Positions 25,889-34,205 of a stretch of 64,000 bases of DNA are shown here, piece by piece. Origin of the DNA: CALRWV02 sp943371965 (GTDB lineage: Bacteria; Bacteroidota; JABWAT01); NCBI GenBank assembly GCA_943371965.1, contig CALRWV020000002.1, positions 434,001-498,000 on the forward strand, given 5' to 3'. The notes beneath the pieces were generated by a model. That model saw nothing but the letters and a program-made list of their open reading frames with translations. It did not search any database and had not been told where the DNA came from. Numbering within the stretch: position 1 is the first letter of the stretch; the number at the start of each line of letters is the position of its first letter. Both the position numbers and the translations under genes were made by a program.

Positions 25889-26614
25889 ATGAAAAATATT
25901 GAAATGAAAAAAGTAGGACTTGTTGGCGGAATCAGTTGGGTCTCCACTATTGATTATTACCGTTTTATCAATCAGGGTGTCAATGAAAAACTGGGCGGAC
26001 TCAATTTTGCAGAGTGCTTGATTTATTCTCTCAATTTTGATGATTTTCAACGGAACAATACTGCCGGAAATTGGGAAGGCACCTATTACCTTATTTTGGA
26101 AGCCTGTGAAAGTTTGAAAAGTGGAGGTGCTGAAGCTATTGTTCTGTGTGCCAATACTGCCCATGCAGTTGCAGACAGAATCGAACAGAAAATTGGGCTT
26201 CCTGTTATTCATATTGCAGTTGAAACGGCAAAGGAAATCAATAAATTCGGGTTGAAAAAAGTTGCCCTTATTGGTACAAAATTTACAATGGAAATGGATT
26301 TTTACAAAAACAAACTTAGTGAGTACGGAATTGAATCTCTTATTCCTGAAAAACAGGAAGACCGTGATTATATCCAAAAAACAGTAAAAGAAGAACTGGG
26401 ACGGGGTCTGATAAAACCGGAAACAAAAAAAGCCTACATTGCAGCAGTTGAGAAATTAATTCAAAACGGAGCTGAAGGACTTGTTTTGGGATGTACAGAA
26501 ATTCCGTTGCTTATCAGCCAGGAAGATTTTAAAGTTCCTGTTTTTGATACCACAAAAATTCATTCAATGGCAGTGGTTGAATTTATTCTTTCTTCTGACA
26601 AAATAAATAAATAA
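25889..26614 (+). CDS. Aspartate/glutamate racemase family protein
   Basis: 241 residues. Both catalytic cysteines of the PLP-independent Asp/Glu racemases are present: VLCANTAH (Cys87) and LGCTEIPLL (Cys202). The N-terminus VGLVGGISWVSTIDYYR is the YgeA/RacX-type opening. It would interconvert L- and D-amino acids, perhaps aspartate or others. Preceded by a promoter with a CRP/FNR-like box, so it may be induced by Crp/Fnr copy 4. Confidence 0.87.
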   Translation: MKNIEMKKVGLVGGISWVSTIDYYRFINQGVNEKLGGLNFAECLIYSLNFDDFQRNNTAGNWEGTYYLILEACESLKSGGAEAIVLCANTAHAVADRIEQKIGLPVIHIAVETAKEINKFGLKKVALIGTKFTMEMDFYKNKLSEYGIESLIPEKQEDRDYIQKTVKEELGRGLIKPETKKAYIAAVEKLIQNGAEGLVLGCTEIPLLISQEDFKVPVFDTTKIHSMAVVEFILSSDKINK

Positions 26615-26700
26615 TTATTTTTTGTTGTCCATTTTTCGTTTCCCCGTTTGTTATTGTCATGTTCACGGAAACAAATACTTAAACTTAAAGGATCAAGAAC

Positions 26701-27054
26701 ATGGATGAATTCGCATTGATTATGAGACATGAAGACGGAAACAAGGTTGCATCACCGGAACAGATTCAGGCATGGATGAAACAAACCATGGATTGGATTG
26801 GTGGAATTTCTGCACAGAACAAATTTGTAACCGGAATTGGACTTCCGATGGCAGGAAGCAAAATTGTTGGATATAATAATCTGGTAACCAACGGTCCCTT
26901 CGGCGATATCAAAGAAACCATTGGCGGACTGATCATTGTAAAAGCCGAATCCATTGAGGAAGCCGTTGAGTTTGCAAAAGGTTGTCCTGTTTTAATGGGT
27001 GAAGGCAATACAGTTGAAGTCCGTAAAATTGCCAAAGGTGATGGAATCCATTAA
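26701..27054 (+). CDS. YCII-related (DGPF) protein
   Basis: 117 residues with the YCII fold: MDEFALIMRHEDGNK opening and the family motif in the form NGPFGDIKETIGG (about 63-75; usual DGPFxExKE). ESIEEAVEFAKGCPVL completes it. DGPF proteins are the standard genomic partners of ECF42-type sigma factors, and such a sigma gene follows here after 82 bases. The molecular role of the family is not known; some homologues look like small dehydrochlorinase-fold enzymes. Confidence 0.86.
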   Translation: MDEFALIMRHEDGNKVASPEQIQAWMKQTMDWIGGISAQNKFVTGIGLPMAGSKIVGYNNLVTNGPFGDIKETIGGLIIVKAESIEEAVEFAKGCPVLMGEGNTVEVRKIAKGDGIH

Positions 27055-27065
27055 TTGCATTTGTT

Positions 27066-27089
27066 GTCATACTGAGCGGATCGAAGTAT
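27066..27089 (-). repeat. CTTCGATCCGCTCAGTATGAC-type repeat, copy 2
   Basis: GTCATACTGAGCGGATCGAA then GTAT, the reverse complement form of the repeat at 15749. It is directly followed by another repeat at 27107. Confidence 0.65.
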
Positions 27090-27106
27090 CAGAACCCTCA
27101 TCCCAA

Positions 27107-27127
27107 CCTTCTCCCGCAGGGAGAAGG
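27107..27127 (+). repeat. Hairpin repeat overlapping the sigma factor ribosome-binding site
   Basis: CCTTCTCCC and GGGAGAAGG form a perfect 9-base stem with a GCA loop. The right arm supplies AAGGAG (27124-27129), the only Shine-Dalgarno-like sequence before the sigma factor start, so the hairpin could hide it. Confidence 0.6.
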
Positions 27128-27136
27128 AGATTTTAA

Positions 27137-28387
27137 TTGCAGCAAATGACTATGAATCAACCTGAACTTCTTCCACATTTATTTCGAACAGAGTTCAGCA
27201 AAATCACTGCTGTTCTCTGCAAATTGTTTGGGTTGAAGCATATTGAAATTGCAGAAGATATTGCCGGTGATACTTTTCTTGCTGCGGCTGAAAACTGGAG
27301 CTATAACGGAATCCCGCCAAATCCGACAGCATGGTTATATTCTGTTGCAAAAAACAAAACCCTGACCTACCTGAAACGCAATCAGCTTTATTCAGAAATT
27401 CCAACTTCCCAAAAAGAACTGTTGACAGAAAAATTTGCTGAAATCGAGATTGACCTTTCACTGCAAAACATTACCGACAGTCAGCTTCAAATGCTGTTTG
27501 CAGTTTGCCATCCATCTATTTCTGCTGAATCACAAATCGGGTTGGCACTCCGCATTCTGTGCGGATTTGGAATTGATGAAATAGCAACGGCGCTGTTATC
27601 AAACAAAGAAACCATCAGCAAACGATTGCTAAGGGCAAAGGAAAAATTACGGACGGAGAAAATCAGACTTGAGCTTCCCCCTGAATCTGAAATCAGCAAC
27701 CGGCTTGAAACTGTTCTAACAACTTTATATCTGCTTTTCAGCGAAGGGTATTATTCTGAAAGTCAGGATTCTGTCATCCGCGAAGACCTGTGCAGTGAAG
27801 CCATGAGACTGTCTGTTCTCCTTCTTGAAAACCCATCCACCGCCAAACCGCAGGTTTATGCACTGTTTTCATTGATGTGTTTTCACTCTTCAAGATTCAG
27901 AGCCAGAAAAAACGATTCCGGTGAACTGGTTTTGTATCAGGATCAGAATGAAGCCCTGTGGGATCAGAACCTGATTTCAAAAGGGGCATATTATCTTCAC
28001 ATTGCCTCTCAGGGAAAACAAATTTCTCATTACCACCTCGAGGCTGGAATAGCTTACTGGCACACCGTTAAAACGGATTCAAATGAAAAGTGGGAAAATA
28101 TTCTGCAGCTGTACAACCGTCTTCTTCAAATCAGTTATTCACCGATTGCGGCACTGAACAGAACCTACGCGCTTTCAAAGGCGAACGGAAAAATGGAAGC
28201 CATCCGTGAAGCTGAAAAACTGAACCTGACTTTCACCCATTTTTACTACGTACTTCTGGGCGAACTTTACAGCGGGATTGACATTGGGAAAGCAGAAACT
28301 AATTTTGAACGGGCTTTAGAACTTGCAAAAACTGAAACAGACAAAAAACTGATTCAGTTGAAACTGGAATCACTGAAAACCATTTAA
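27137..28387 (+). CDS. ECF42-type RNA polymerase sigma factor with C-terminal TPR-like domain
   Basis: 416 residues. Region sigma-2 lies at about 12-75 (HIEIAEDIAGDTFLAAAENW, PTAWLYSVAKNKTLTYLKR) and sigma-4 at about 115-175 (ILCGFGIDEIATALLSNKETISKRLLRAKEKLR). A long C-terminal part (about 190-416) with SPIAALNRTYALSKANG is the hallmark of COG4941/ECF42. These sigma factors lack a classical anti-sigma factor and are controlled through their own C-domain. The start is ambiguous: TTG 27137 has the best-placed AAGGAG; ATG 27146 and 27152 follow. The partner YCII gene is upstream. Confidence 0.88.
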   Translation: MQQMTMNQPELLPHLFRTEFSKITAVLCKLFGLKHIEIAEDIAGDTFLAAAENWSYNGIPPNPTAWLYSVAKNKTLTYLKRNQLYSEIPTSQKELLTEKFAEIEIDLSLQNITDSQLQMLFAVCHPSISAESQIGLALRILCGFGIDEIATALLSNKETISKRLLRAKEKLRTEKIRLELPPESEISNRLETVLTTLYLLFSEGYYSESQDSVIREDLCSEAMRLSVLLLENPSTAKPQVYALFSLMCFHSSRFRARKNDSGELVLYQDQNEALWDQNLISKGAYYLHIASQGKQISHYHLEAGIAYWHTVKTDSNEKWENILQLYNRLLQISYSPIAALNRTYALSKANGKMEAIREAEKLNLTFTHFYYVLLGELYSGIDIGKAETNFERALELAKTETDKKLIQLKLESLKTI

Positions 28388-28402
28388 TGAAATTTTCGAA
28401 AT

Positions 28403-28888
28403 ATGACTGCACCTGAAATCAAACAACTGACTGAAAAAAAACTGATCGGGAAAAACCTCCCAATGAGTTTGGCACAAAACAGAACTGTTGAATTGTGGAA
28501 AAGTTTTATGCCGCACAGAAAGGAAATCGGAAATACCGTTTCATCTGATCTTTTTTCTGTTCAGGTTTATGACTCCACGCTTGATTTCAGAACCTTCAGT
28601 CCAACTACAACTTTTAAAAAATGGGCAGCCGTTGAAGTTTCCGGATTCGACCCAATTCCGGAATATATGGAGACACTGATTTTACCGTCAGGACTTTATG
28701 CTGTCTTTTTGTATAAAGGTGATCCGCGTGAATTTTCTGCAACTTTCAGATACATTTTCGGTGACTGGCTTCCGAACTCTGAATATGAGTTGGATAGCCG
28801 TCCGCATTTTGAAATCATGGGTGAAAAATACAAAAACGATTCCCCCGATTCCGAAGAAGAAATCTGGATTCCGGTAAAGAAAAAATGA
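28403..28888 (+). CDS. GyrI-like effector-binding domain protein
   Basis: 161 residues, soluble. The sequence follows the GyrI/AraC effector-binding (SOUL-like) fold: an N-terminal basic helix, FSVQVYDSTLDFRTFSPTTTFKKWAAVEVSGF, then LPSGLYAVFLYKG and a late FEIMGEKYKNDSPDSEEEIWIPVKKK, whose EEIWIP ending is diagnostic. Stand-alone members bind cationic or hydrophobic drugs. It follows the sigma factor gene by 15 bases and is probably in the same operon. Confidence 0.82.
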   Translation: MTAPEIKQLTEKKLIGKNLPMSLAQNRTVELWKSFMPHRKEIGNTVSSDLFSVQVYDSTLDFRTFSPTTTFKKWAAVEVSGFDPIPEYMETLILPSGLYAVFLYKGDPREFSATFRYIFGDWLPNSEYELDSRPHFEIMGEKYKNDSPDSEEEIWIPVKKK

Positions 28889-28969
28889 TCTTTCTTTTTA
28901 AAATTTTCAATTTATCGATTTTCGTATTTTCATTTTAGCAGTCTGCCGTATCAGCATCAAATTGTATTA

Positions 28970-28985
28970 CCGGTTTTCGGTCTCC
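28970..28985 (+). repeat. 16-bp direct repeat left of the phd-vapC cassette
   Basis: CCGGTTTTCGGTCTCC, repeated exactly at 29754-29769. It is followed by the pyrimidine-rich string CCCTGTTCCTCGTTCC, also echoed on the right side. Confidence 0.7.
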
Positions 28986-29010
28986 AGTATCCCTGTTCCT
29001 CGTTCCTTTC

Positions 29011-29041
29011 TTGACAACTTGTCAAGCAAATTCTACCTTTG
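29011..29041 (+). promoter_or_regulatory. phd-vapC promoter with palindromic operator
   Basis: TTGACAACTTGTCAA (29011-29025) is a perfect 7-1-7 palindrome and its first TTG can be the -33 element. After a 20-base spacer comes TACCTTTG (29034-29041), an exact TAnnTTTG. The antitoxin ATG is only 4 bases further, so the mRNA should be leaderless or nearly so. The palindrome is placed for repression by the antitoxin. Confidence 0.65.
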
Positions 29042-29045
29042 TTGA

Positions 29046-29282
29046 ATGAAATCCATGCCAGTTGGCGAACTTAAAACGCATTTTTCTGAAATCCTGCATA
29101 AAGTTCAAAAAGGTGAACGCTTCGGAATATTGTATGGTCGGGGAAAGAAACCTGTTGCCATGATTGTGCCATTTGCCGAAGAAGCGGGAAAAAAACGTAA
29201 ACTCGGCCTTCTTGAAGGAAAAGCAACCGTTGAATTCGGAAACGATTTTGAAATGACAGATCAGGAATTGATTGGTATTTAG
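29046..29282 (+). CDS. Phd/YefM family antitoxin
   Basis: 78 residues. The N-terminal DNA-binding module is typical: MPVGELKTHFSEILHKVQKGERF then GRGKKPVAMIVPF. The C-terminal tail (KLGLLEGKATVEFGNDFEMTDQEL) is the flexible toxin-binding part seen in PIN-toxin partners. It would neutralise the toxin encoded two bases downstream and repress the operon, probably at the palindrome 20 bases upstream. No Shine-Dalgarno sequence precedes the ATG. Confidence 0.87.
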   Translation: MKSMPVGELKTHFSEILHKVQKGERFGILYGRGKKPVAMIVPFAEEAGKKRKLGLLEGKATVEFGNDFEMTDQELIGI

Positions 29283-29284
29283 AA

Positions 29285-29689
29285 TTGAATTATTTGCTGG
29301 ACACCCATACTCTGCTTTGGACACTTGTAAATCCTTCCGAGATACCAAAAAAAACTTTGAACATTATTATTGATCCGAAAAATAAAATCTTTGTCAGCTC
29401 CGTTTCATTTTGGGAAATATCAATCAAAGTCAGTTTGGGTAAATTGAAACTGAATTCAATGGATACTGACAGTCTGATTGGATATTGCAAAGCTCAGGGG
29501 TTTGATTTCATCAGTCTAGAACCGGATGAGGCAATCAAAAGCAGCAAACTTCAGCGGTATGAAAACCACAAAGATCCTTTTGACCGTATGCTGATCCAGC
29601 AGTGCATTTCTCGGAACCTGATTTTTATTTCAAAAGATGTTAGACTTAAACAGTATAAAAACAATGGTCTGAATTTTATCTGGAGCTGA
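29285..29689 (+). CDS. VapC-type PIN domain toxin
   Basis: 134 residues starting at TTG 29285, two bases after the antitoxin stop; no ATG is available, and MNYLLDTHTLLW matches the family start. Conserved acidic residues of the PIN nuclease are present: D6 in LLDTHTLLW, E44 in SFWEIS, and D97/D100 in HKDPFDRML. It should cleave RNA (tRNA or rRNA in studied VapC toxins) when free. Weak TTG initiation coupled to the antitoxin would keep toxin levels low. Confidence 0.88.
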   Translation: MNYLLDTHTLLWTLVNPSEIPKKTLNIIIDPKNKIFVSSVSFWEISIKVSLGKLKLNSMDTDSLIGYCKAQGFDFISLEPDEAIKSSKLQRYENHKDPFDRMLIQQCISRNLIFISKDVRLKQYKNNGLNFIWS

Positions 29690-29753
29690 AACCCGCTCCC
29701 ATTTTGGTTTCACTTCCAAAATCATAAAGCCAACATAAATGTCTTCCAATCTT

Positions 29754-29769
29754 CCGGTTTTCGGTCTCC
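29754..29769 (+). repeat. 16-bp direct repeat right of the phd-vapC cassette
   Basis: Exact copy of the sequence at 28970, 784 bp away, again followed within 30 bases by CCCTGTTCCTTTCT. The two copies bracket the toxin-antitoxin genes. Confidence 0.7.
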
Positions 29770-29933
29770 GGTCTTCCCTTCTCCTTCCACCCAGTTCCCT
29801 GTTCCTTTCTCCAATCCATAGGTTTCCTGAATAATTAGAATCCCTTAAACGGAATACCAAAATTTTGTCCTTTCCTCAATTTTGCTGAACTTGCAGTTTC
29901 GTTCACTATTTCAAAAACCAAATACGGATACTT

Positions 29934-31973
29934 ATGAGAAAACAACTGACCTTCTTATCGATCAGTTTTGTACTTGCAGGATTTTTTTCCTGTACTCCAA
30001 AACACGACAATCAACCCGATGCCCTTGCCTCACATATTGACTCAACGATAAAAGCCGGAGATGATTTCTTCCTTTTCGCAAACGGAAAATGGTTCAAAGA
30101 AAATCCGATTCCAGCTTCAGAACAGCAGAATGGTTTGTGGCTGATGATTCAGGATACCATCAACGCACAAATTCTGAATCTCTGTCAGTCTTCTGCTGCT
30201 TTAACCAATGCAGAAAAAGGAAGCAACAAACAGAAAATCGGTGATTTTTATTTTTCAGGAATGGACAGCGTTTCACTGAATGCCAACGGTATTTCCGGGA
30301 TCAAACCCGATCTGGATATGATTGATGCTATTAAAGATTTGGATGGCGTTGTAAAAGCAGCTGCCCATCTTCACATGGTTGCCGGTTCGCCGATGTTCCG
30401 TTTCGGAATCGGACAGGATGACAAAATCAGCGACAAAAACGCAATCTTTATTTCTCAGGGTGGTTTGAGTTTACCTGACCGCCGTTATTATTTCGACACG
30501 GATGAAAAAACAGTTATCATCCGCCAGAAATTTGTTGAACACGCAGCAAACATGTTCAAGATTATGGGCTATGATGAATCAAAGGCCAAAAAAGCTGCAG
30601 ACAATCTGTTGAAACTTGAAACTGCAATTGCAAAATCTTCAAGAAAAAGAGAAGATACCCGCGATCCATGGAAAAATTACAACAAGATTTCCTTCAAGGA
30701 ATTATCGGCAAGAACTCCAAACCTGAACTGGACTGTTTTTACTGAAACAGCCGGATTGAAAAATGTTGATACCGTTATTGTGGGTCAACCCGAATTTTTA
30801 ACCGCATTAAACGGTTACCTCAAAACAACTTCACTTGATGAATGGAAAAATTATCTGAAATTCAGTCTCATCCGTGGAATGGCCCGTTATATGGATGATA
30901 AAACTTATGCTGAATCTTTCAGTTTCTACTCTGCAACCATGCGTGGAATTCTGGAACAGCAACCACGATGGAAACGTGTGGTTGAAGAAACCGACGGAGA
31001 TTTGGGCGAATTGGTTGGTCAGGTTTATGTTACTGATTACCTTCCAAAAGGAACCAAAGAAAAACTGAAGGAAATCGGAGAAGCAATCAGAACAGAATTT
31101 GCCGTCAGAATTAAAAATCTGGATTGGATGAGTGCTGAAACAAAAGAAAAAGCATTGGCGAAATTGAACGCAATTGTCATGAAAGTCGGATATCCTGACA
31201 AATGGAAAGATTTGAGTTCGCTTGAAGTTGACCGTTCATCGTATGTTAAAAATGTAATGAATGCCAATGCATGGGGTTTCAGATACATGATTTCCAAATA
31301 CGGAAAACCGGTTGACCGTACCGAATGGGGAATGACTCCGCAAACCTACAACGCATACTACAACCCATCCAATAATGAAATTGTAGTTCCTGGCTGCAAC
31401 ATTCTGGTTCCGGGTTATGAAGGAAGATTGGCTGATGATGCAATTCTGTATTCCATTATCGGCGGTTCAACTTTCGGTCACGAAATTACCCACGGTTTTG
31501 ATGATCAGGGAAGCAAATACGATGCTAAAGGAAACCTAACAAATTGGTGGACTCCGGAAGACAGCGCAAAGTTTTATGCAAAAACCAAAAAAGTTGTTGA
31601 ACAGTTCAACAGCTACATCGCAGTTGACAGTCTGCACATCAACGGTGAATTGACACAGGGTGAAAACATTGCTGATATCGGTGGAATTATGATGGGCTAT
31701 GAAGCTTTCAAAAAGACCAAACAATATCAATCAAAGGAAATCATTGGCGGACTGAATCCCGATCAGCGTTTCTTTTTGGGTTATGCATTGGCGTGGATGA
31801 TCAATCAGCGTCCGGAAGCAATTGCAGTGAGCGTAAAAAGCAACGAACACTCACCGGCAAAATTCCGTGTGATTGGACCTGTTGCAAACATGCCTGAATT
31901 TTATACTACCTTCGGAGTTACAAACACCGATAAAATGTGGCTGGATGAAAACCTGAGAGCAAACATCTGGTAA
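29934..31973 (+). CDS. M13 family (neprilysin/PepO-like) metallopeptidase lipoprotein
   Basis: 679 residues. The signal sequence ends in a lipobox, GFFSC, giving an acylated Cys near residue 20. Zinc motif HEITH at 516-520 (FGHEITHGFDDQG), third ligand in ENIADIGG (Glu577), and the substrate-binding NAYYNPSNNEIVVP segment are intact, so the enzyme should be active. M13 peptidases cleave oligopeptides outside the cytoplasm. Length matches the bacterial PepO type. It appears monocistronic and is followed by a CCCTGACAG repeat. Confidence 0.92.
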   Translation: MRKQLTFLSISFVLAGFFSCTPKHDNQPDALASHIDSTIKAGDDFFLFANGKWFKENPIPASEQQNGLWLMIQDTINAQILNLCQSSAALTNAEKGSNKQKIGDFYFSGMDSVSLNANGISGIKPDLDMIDAIKDLDGVVKAAAHLHMVAGSPMFRFGIGQDDKISDKNAIFISQGGLSLPDRRYYFDTDEKTVIIRQKFVEHAANMFKIMGYDESKAKKAADNLLKLETAIAKSSRKREDTRDPWKNYNKISFKELSARTPNLNWTVFTETAGLKNVDTVIVGQPEFLTALNGYLKTTSLDEWKNYLKFSLIRGMARYMDDKTYAESFSFYSATMRGILEQQPRWKRVVEETDGDLGELVGQVYVTDYLPKGTKEKLKEIGEAIRTEFAVRIKNLDWMSAETKEKALAKLNAIVMKVGYPDKWKDLSSLEVDRSSYVKNVMNANAWGFRYMISKYGKPVDRTEWGMTPQTYNAYYNPSNNEIVVPGCNILVPGYEGRLADDAILYSIIGGSTFGHEITHGFDDQGSKYDAKGNLTNWWTPEDSAKFYAKTKKVVEQFNSYIAVDSLHINGELTQGENIADIGGIMMGYEAFKKTKQYQSKEIIGGLNPDQRFFLGYALAWMINQRPEAIAVSVKSNEHSPAKFRVIGPVANMPEFYTTFGVTNTDKMWLDENLRANIW

Positions 31974-31987
31974 GTTTATTTGAATAA

Positions 31988-32020
31988 CCCTGACAGCGGT
32001 CGAAAGACCCTGTCAGCGGT
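31988..32020 (+). repeat. CCCTGACAGCGGTC repeat, copy 1
   Basis: CCCTGACAGCGGTC, GAAA and GACCCTGTCAGCGG form an imperfect hairpin. A longer relative is at 40855-40953. Confidence 0.65.
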
Positions 32021-32070
32021 TAGAACTGATTTTGATCTCTCAAAATAACAAGCAATAACTGTTGAATCCC

Positions 32071-32658
32071 ATGAAACTTTTTGTTTTCAACTTTCTCTTT
32101 CTTTCCATTCATCTTCCGTCATTTTCGTTTGCTTCGAAAGATCTTAACGAATATGGCAAGTGGTTGAAATTTCATCATCTTTCTGACTTGGATTTCAAAC
32201 AAAGCAAACAGGATTCCCGCATTAAACTAATTTGGAATATTTACAATCTGACAAAGTCTGAACGGGAATTATTCTCACCTTTTTTTTATCATTCTGAAAA
32301 CAGAAAATATTTCATTGATCTGTTCAGTTATTCAGTCTTGCTGGAAAAAGATTCACTGGGAAAATTAAATTGGACAGGAAATGAACCTGATCAGAAAATT
32401 CAATTGATTAACATGAAAACTCAGAAGTCAGCTGTATTGTTTTCTTTTGGAACAACTGAATATGTAGAAGGTGCTGTTTGGCAAAATAACAGTTCATTTG
32501 AGATATTTGGATTCAGGGAAGAAAACCATTCTTTTATTCCTGTCATTTGGAAATTCAATTTGAAAAACAATACAATATCTGTTTTTGAAAACACAAAAGT
32601 TTTTACAGATAGACCTGCAAATTATTTTGTTGAAGTAAAACTGAAAGCAAATCCATAG
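32071..32658 (+). CDS. Secreted protein of unknown function
   Basis: 195 residues from ATG 32071 (TTG 32062 is in frame upstream). Signal peptide to about residue 22 (FSFA). The mature part has alternating strands and ends with FKLNNNT-like and YFVEVKLKANP; FGTTEYVEGAVWQNNSSFEIFGF resembles a beta-propeller or lipoprotein-type blade, but no domain is identified. Cys-free. Neighbours give no hint of function. Confidence 0.55.
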   Translation: MKLFVFNFLFLSIHLPSFSFASKDLNEYGKWLKFHHLSDLDFKQSKQDSRIKLIWNIYNLTKSERELFSPFFYHSENRKYFIDLFSYSVLLEKDSLGKLNWTGNEPDQKIQLINMKTQKSAVLFSFGTTEYVEGAVWQNNSSFEIFGFREENHSFIPVIWKFNLKNNTISVFENTKVFTDRPANYFVEVKLKANP

Positions 32659-32669
32659 TTTTTCCCGTA

Positions 32670-32963
32670 ATGCCAACATCATCAAAAACCAAAAGAACCT
32701 GCAAAAACGGTCATCACTGTTTCTAATGCAGCGACTATCCTACCTGTCCAATCTGTGAAAAGGCAAGGAAACCAAATAACGGATTTCTTTCACTGATTTC
32801 AGCACCTGCAAGATGCGCTTTGGAAACCAGGGGAATTACATCACTTCATCTGCTTTCAGATTATTCGGAAACTGAAATTCTTGATTTTCACGGAATCGGT
32901 CCAACAGTTTTGCCAAAACTTAAGGCAGCATGGAAAGAAAAAAAACTGTCTTTTAAAAAATAG
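32670..32963 (+). pseudogene. Small zinc-ribbon / helix-hairpin-helix protein gene broken by an in-frame stop
   Basis: From ATG 32670 the frame reads 18 codons (ending CKNGHHCF), hits TAA at 32724, then continues for 78 codons: CSDYPTCPICEKARKP, GFLSLISAPARCALETRGIT, LLSDYSETEILDFHGIGP and LSFKK. This is the layout of a family of about 95-residue Bacteroidota proteins annotated as RNA polymerase alpha C-terminal-domain-like. The stop falls where relatives usually have Lys (TAA from AAA). The four metal-binding Cys/His positions straddle the stop, so the product would be nonfunctional unless read through. Confidence 0.7.
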
Positions 32964-33042
32964 AACCGGAAAACCTGCCTGAAGATTTTCCGGTTAATCC
33001 ACTGGATTCTTTATTTTACCGGAGGAACATAAAATAAAAAAA

Positions 33043-34119
33043 TTAATCAGTCAGATCTTCTGCTTCATCAATAAAATCATTTCCCCAGTCTGCAATAACA
33101 TCTTCGTAATAGTCATCATAAATATCACTTCCCTTTTTCCCAACCAGATTGAATTTTATTTCCAGCCAGGGTGTTTCTCCAAACAGTTTAATAGCCATTG
33201 ACTCTGCATTTTTATGTTTCTTTTTTTCAACCCATTTTCCGAGTTCATCAACCACTTTCTGGTTGTTTTCCTTGGTTGTGTTTTTCACCTGAATATAGAC
33301 CAAGCAGTAAGTACCGTAATTATCGAGCTGAACTGATTTCTTTCCGTCATTTTCACTCCAGTTGAAACGCCCTTCCTTTACTGTTGCCTTGTCGTTCAGA
33401 TAACCTCTCATTTGAAGCGCCGCACCCAAGGCAGTTTTATTCCAATAATCCAGTTTCATATCCGGAACTTTTTTTACTGCCTCAATTTCATTCCATTTGA
33501 TATTATAATTGATATTGTGGCAAATTGACATGTAAAAATAAGCTATGATGTCTCCTGCCCTGGTTGGTTTCAGTCCTTCGCCAATCATAATATTTCCGGT
33601 TACCTTGCCGTAGAGTTTTCCACCTTCATAATAAGGTTCAACTGTTACGGTCAATTCATCATCGTAATCACTCATGTCATCTCTGACTTCCTTGGATATT
33701 TTACCGATATCAACTTTGGTAAGTCCAGTGTCAAGATCAAGTGTATAAAATTCCATACTGATCATCGGACCCAAATTCATAATCGAACCCGGTCTTTTAA
33801 AAACAACATTTCGTTCATCCTGTGTTAATCCCCAACCCTGATTGTCCTGGAATGTAACTTTCCATTCTCCACCTGGAATCGGGCTTTCAGTTCTTTCAGC
33901 TAAATAAACAGCAATGTAGGTTCCATCGCTCAAAGCCAATCCGCGGTTGTGGTTGACGTTCATTGAAAGATTGATGGCATATTGCATGCAGTTCGGACCC
34001 AACTCCGTTCGCTTTCCCATCCAAACATCATCCATTGAAGAAGACGGATCACAATCATCCTGTGCAAATAGTGGAATACCAATTAAAAAGAAACCCAAAA
34101 CCATGAGCATTTTCCGCAT
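33043..34119 (-). CDS. Secreted protein of unknown function
   Basis: 358 residues; CAGGAG precedes ATG 34119. Signal peptide to about residue 19 (LFAQ). The mature protein is acidic at the C-terminus (DDYYEDVIADWGNDFIDEAEDLTD) and has strand-rich segments such as GTYIAVYLAERTESPIPGGEW and GDIIAYFYMSICHNINYNI. A few Cys occur (CDPSSS, NCMQYA). I recognise no family. Monocistronic between a broken gene and a two-component operon on the same strand. Confidence 0.6.
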   Translation of the reverse strand: MRKMLMVLGFFLIGIPLFAQDDCDPSSSMDDVWMGKRTELGPNCMQYAINLSMNVNHNRGLALSDGTYIAVYLAERTESPIPGGEWKVTFQDNQGWGLTQDERNVVFKRPGSIMNLGPMISMEFYTLDLDTGLTKVDIGKISKEVRDDMSDYDDELTVTVEPYYEGGKLYGKVTGNIMIGEGLKPTRAGDIIAYFYMSICHNINYNIKWNEIEAVKKVPDMKLDYWNKTALGAALQMRGYLNDKATVKEGRFNWSENDGKKSVQLDNYGTYCLVYIQVKNTTKENNQKVVDELGKWVEKKKHKNAESMAIKLFGETPWLEIKFNLVGKKGSDIYDDYYEDVIADWGNDFIDEAEDLTD

Positions 34120-34205
34120 AACATCTCCTGAAAATATTTACCTGAAATATCTGTAAATATTTTACGTGTTGGTATCAGTCGAATGGAGTATTTATTCGGG
34201 AATTT

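Noticed and set aside
32724..32726. TAA as a recoded sense codon
   Set aside because: All other genes in the window use TAA as an ordinary stop, so a pseudogene or sequencing error is simpler.
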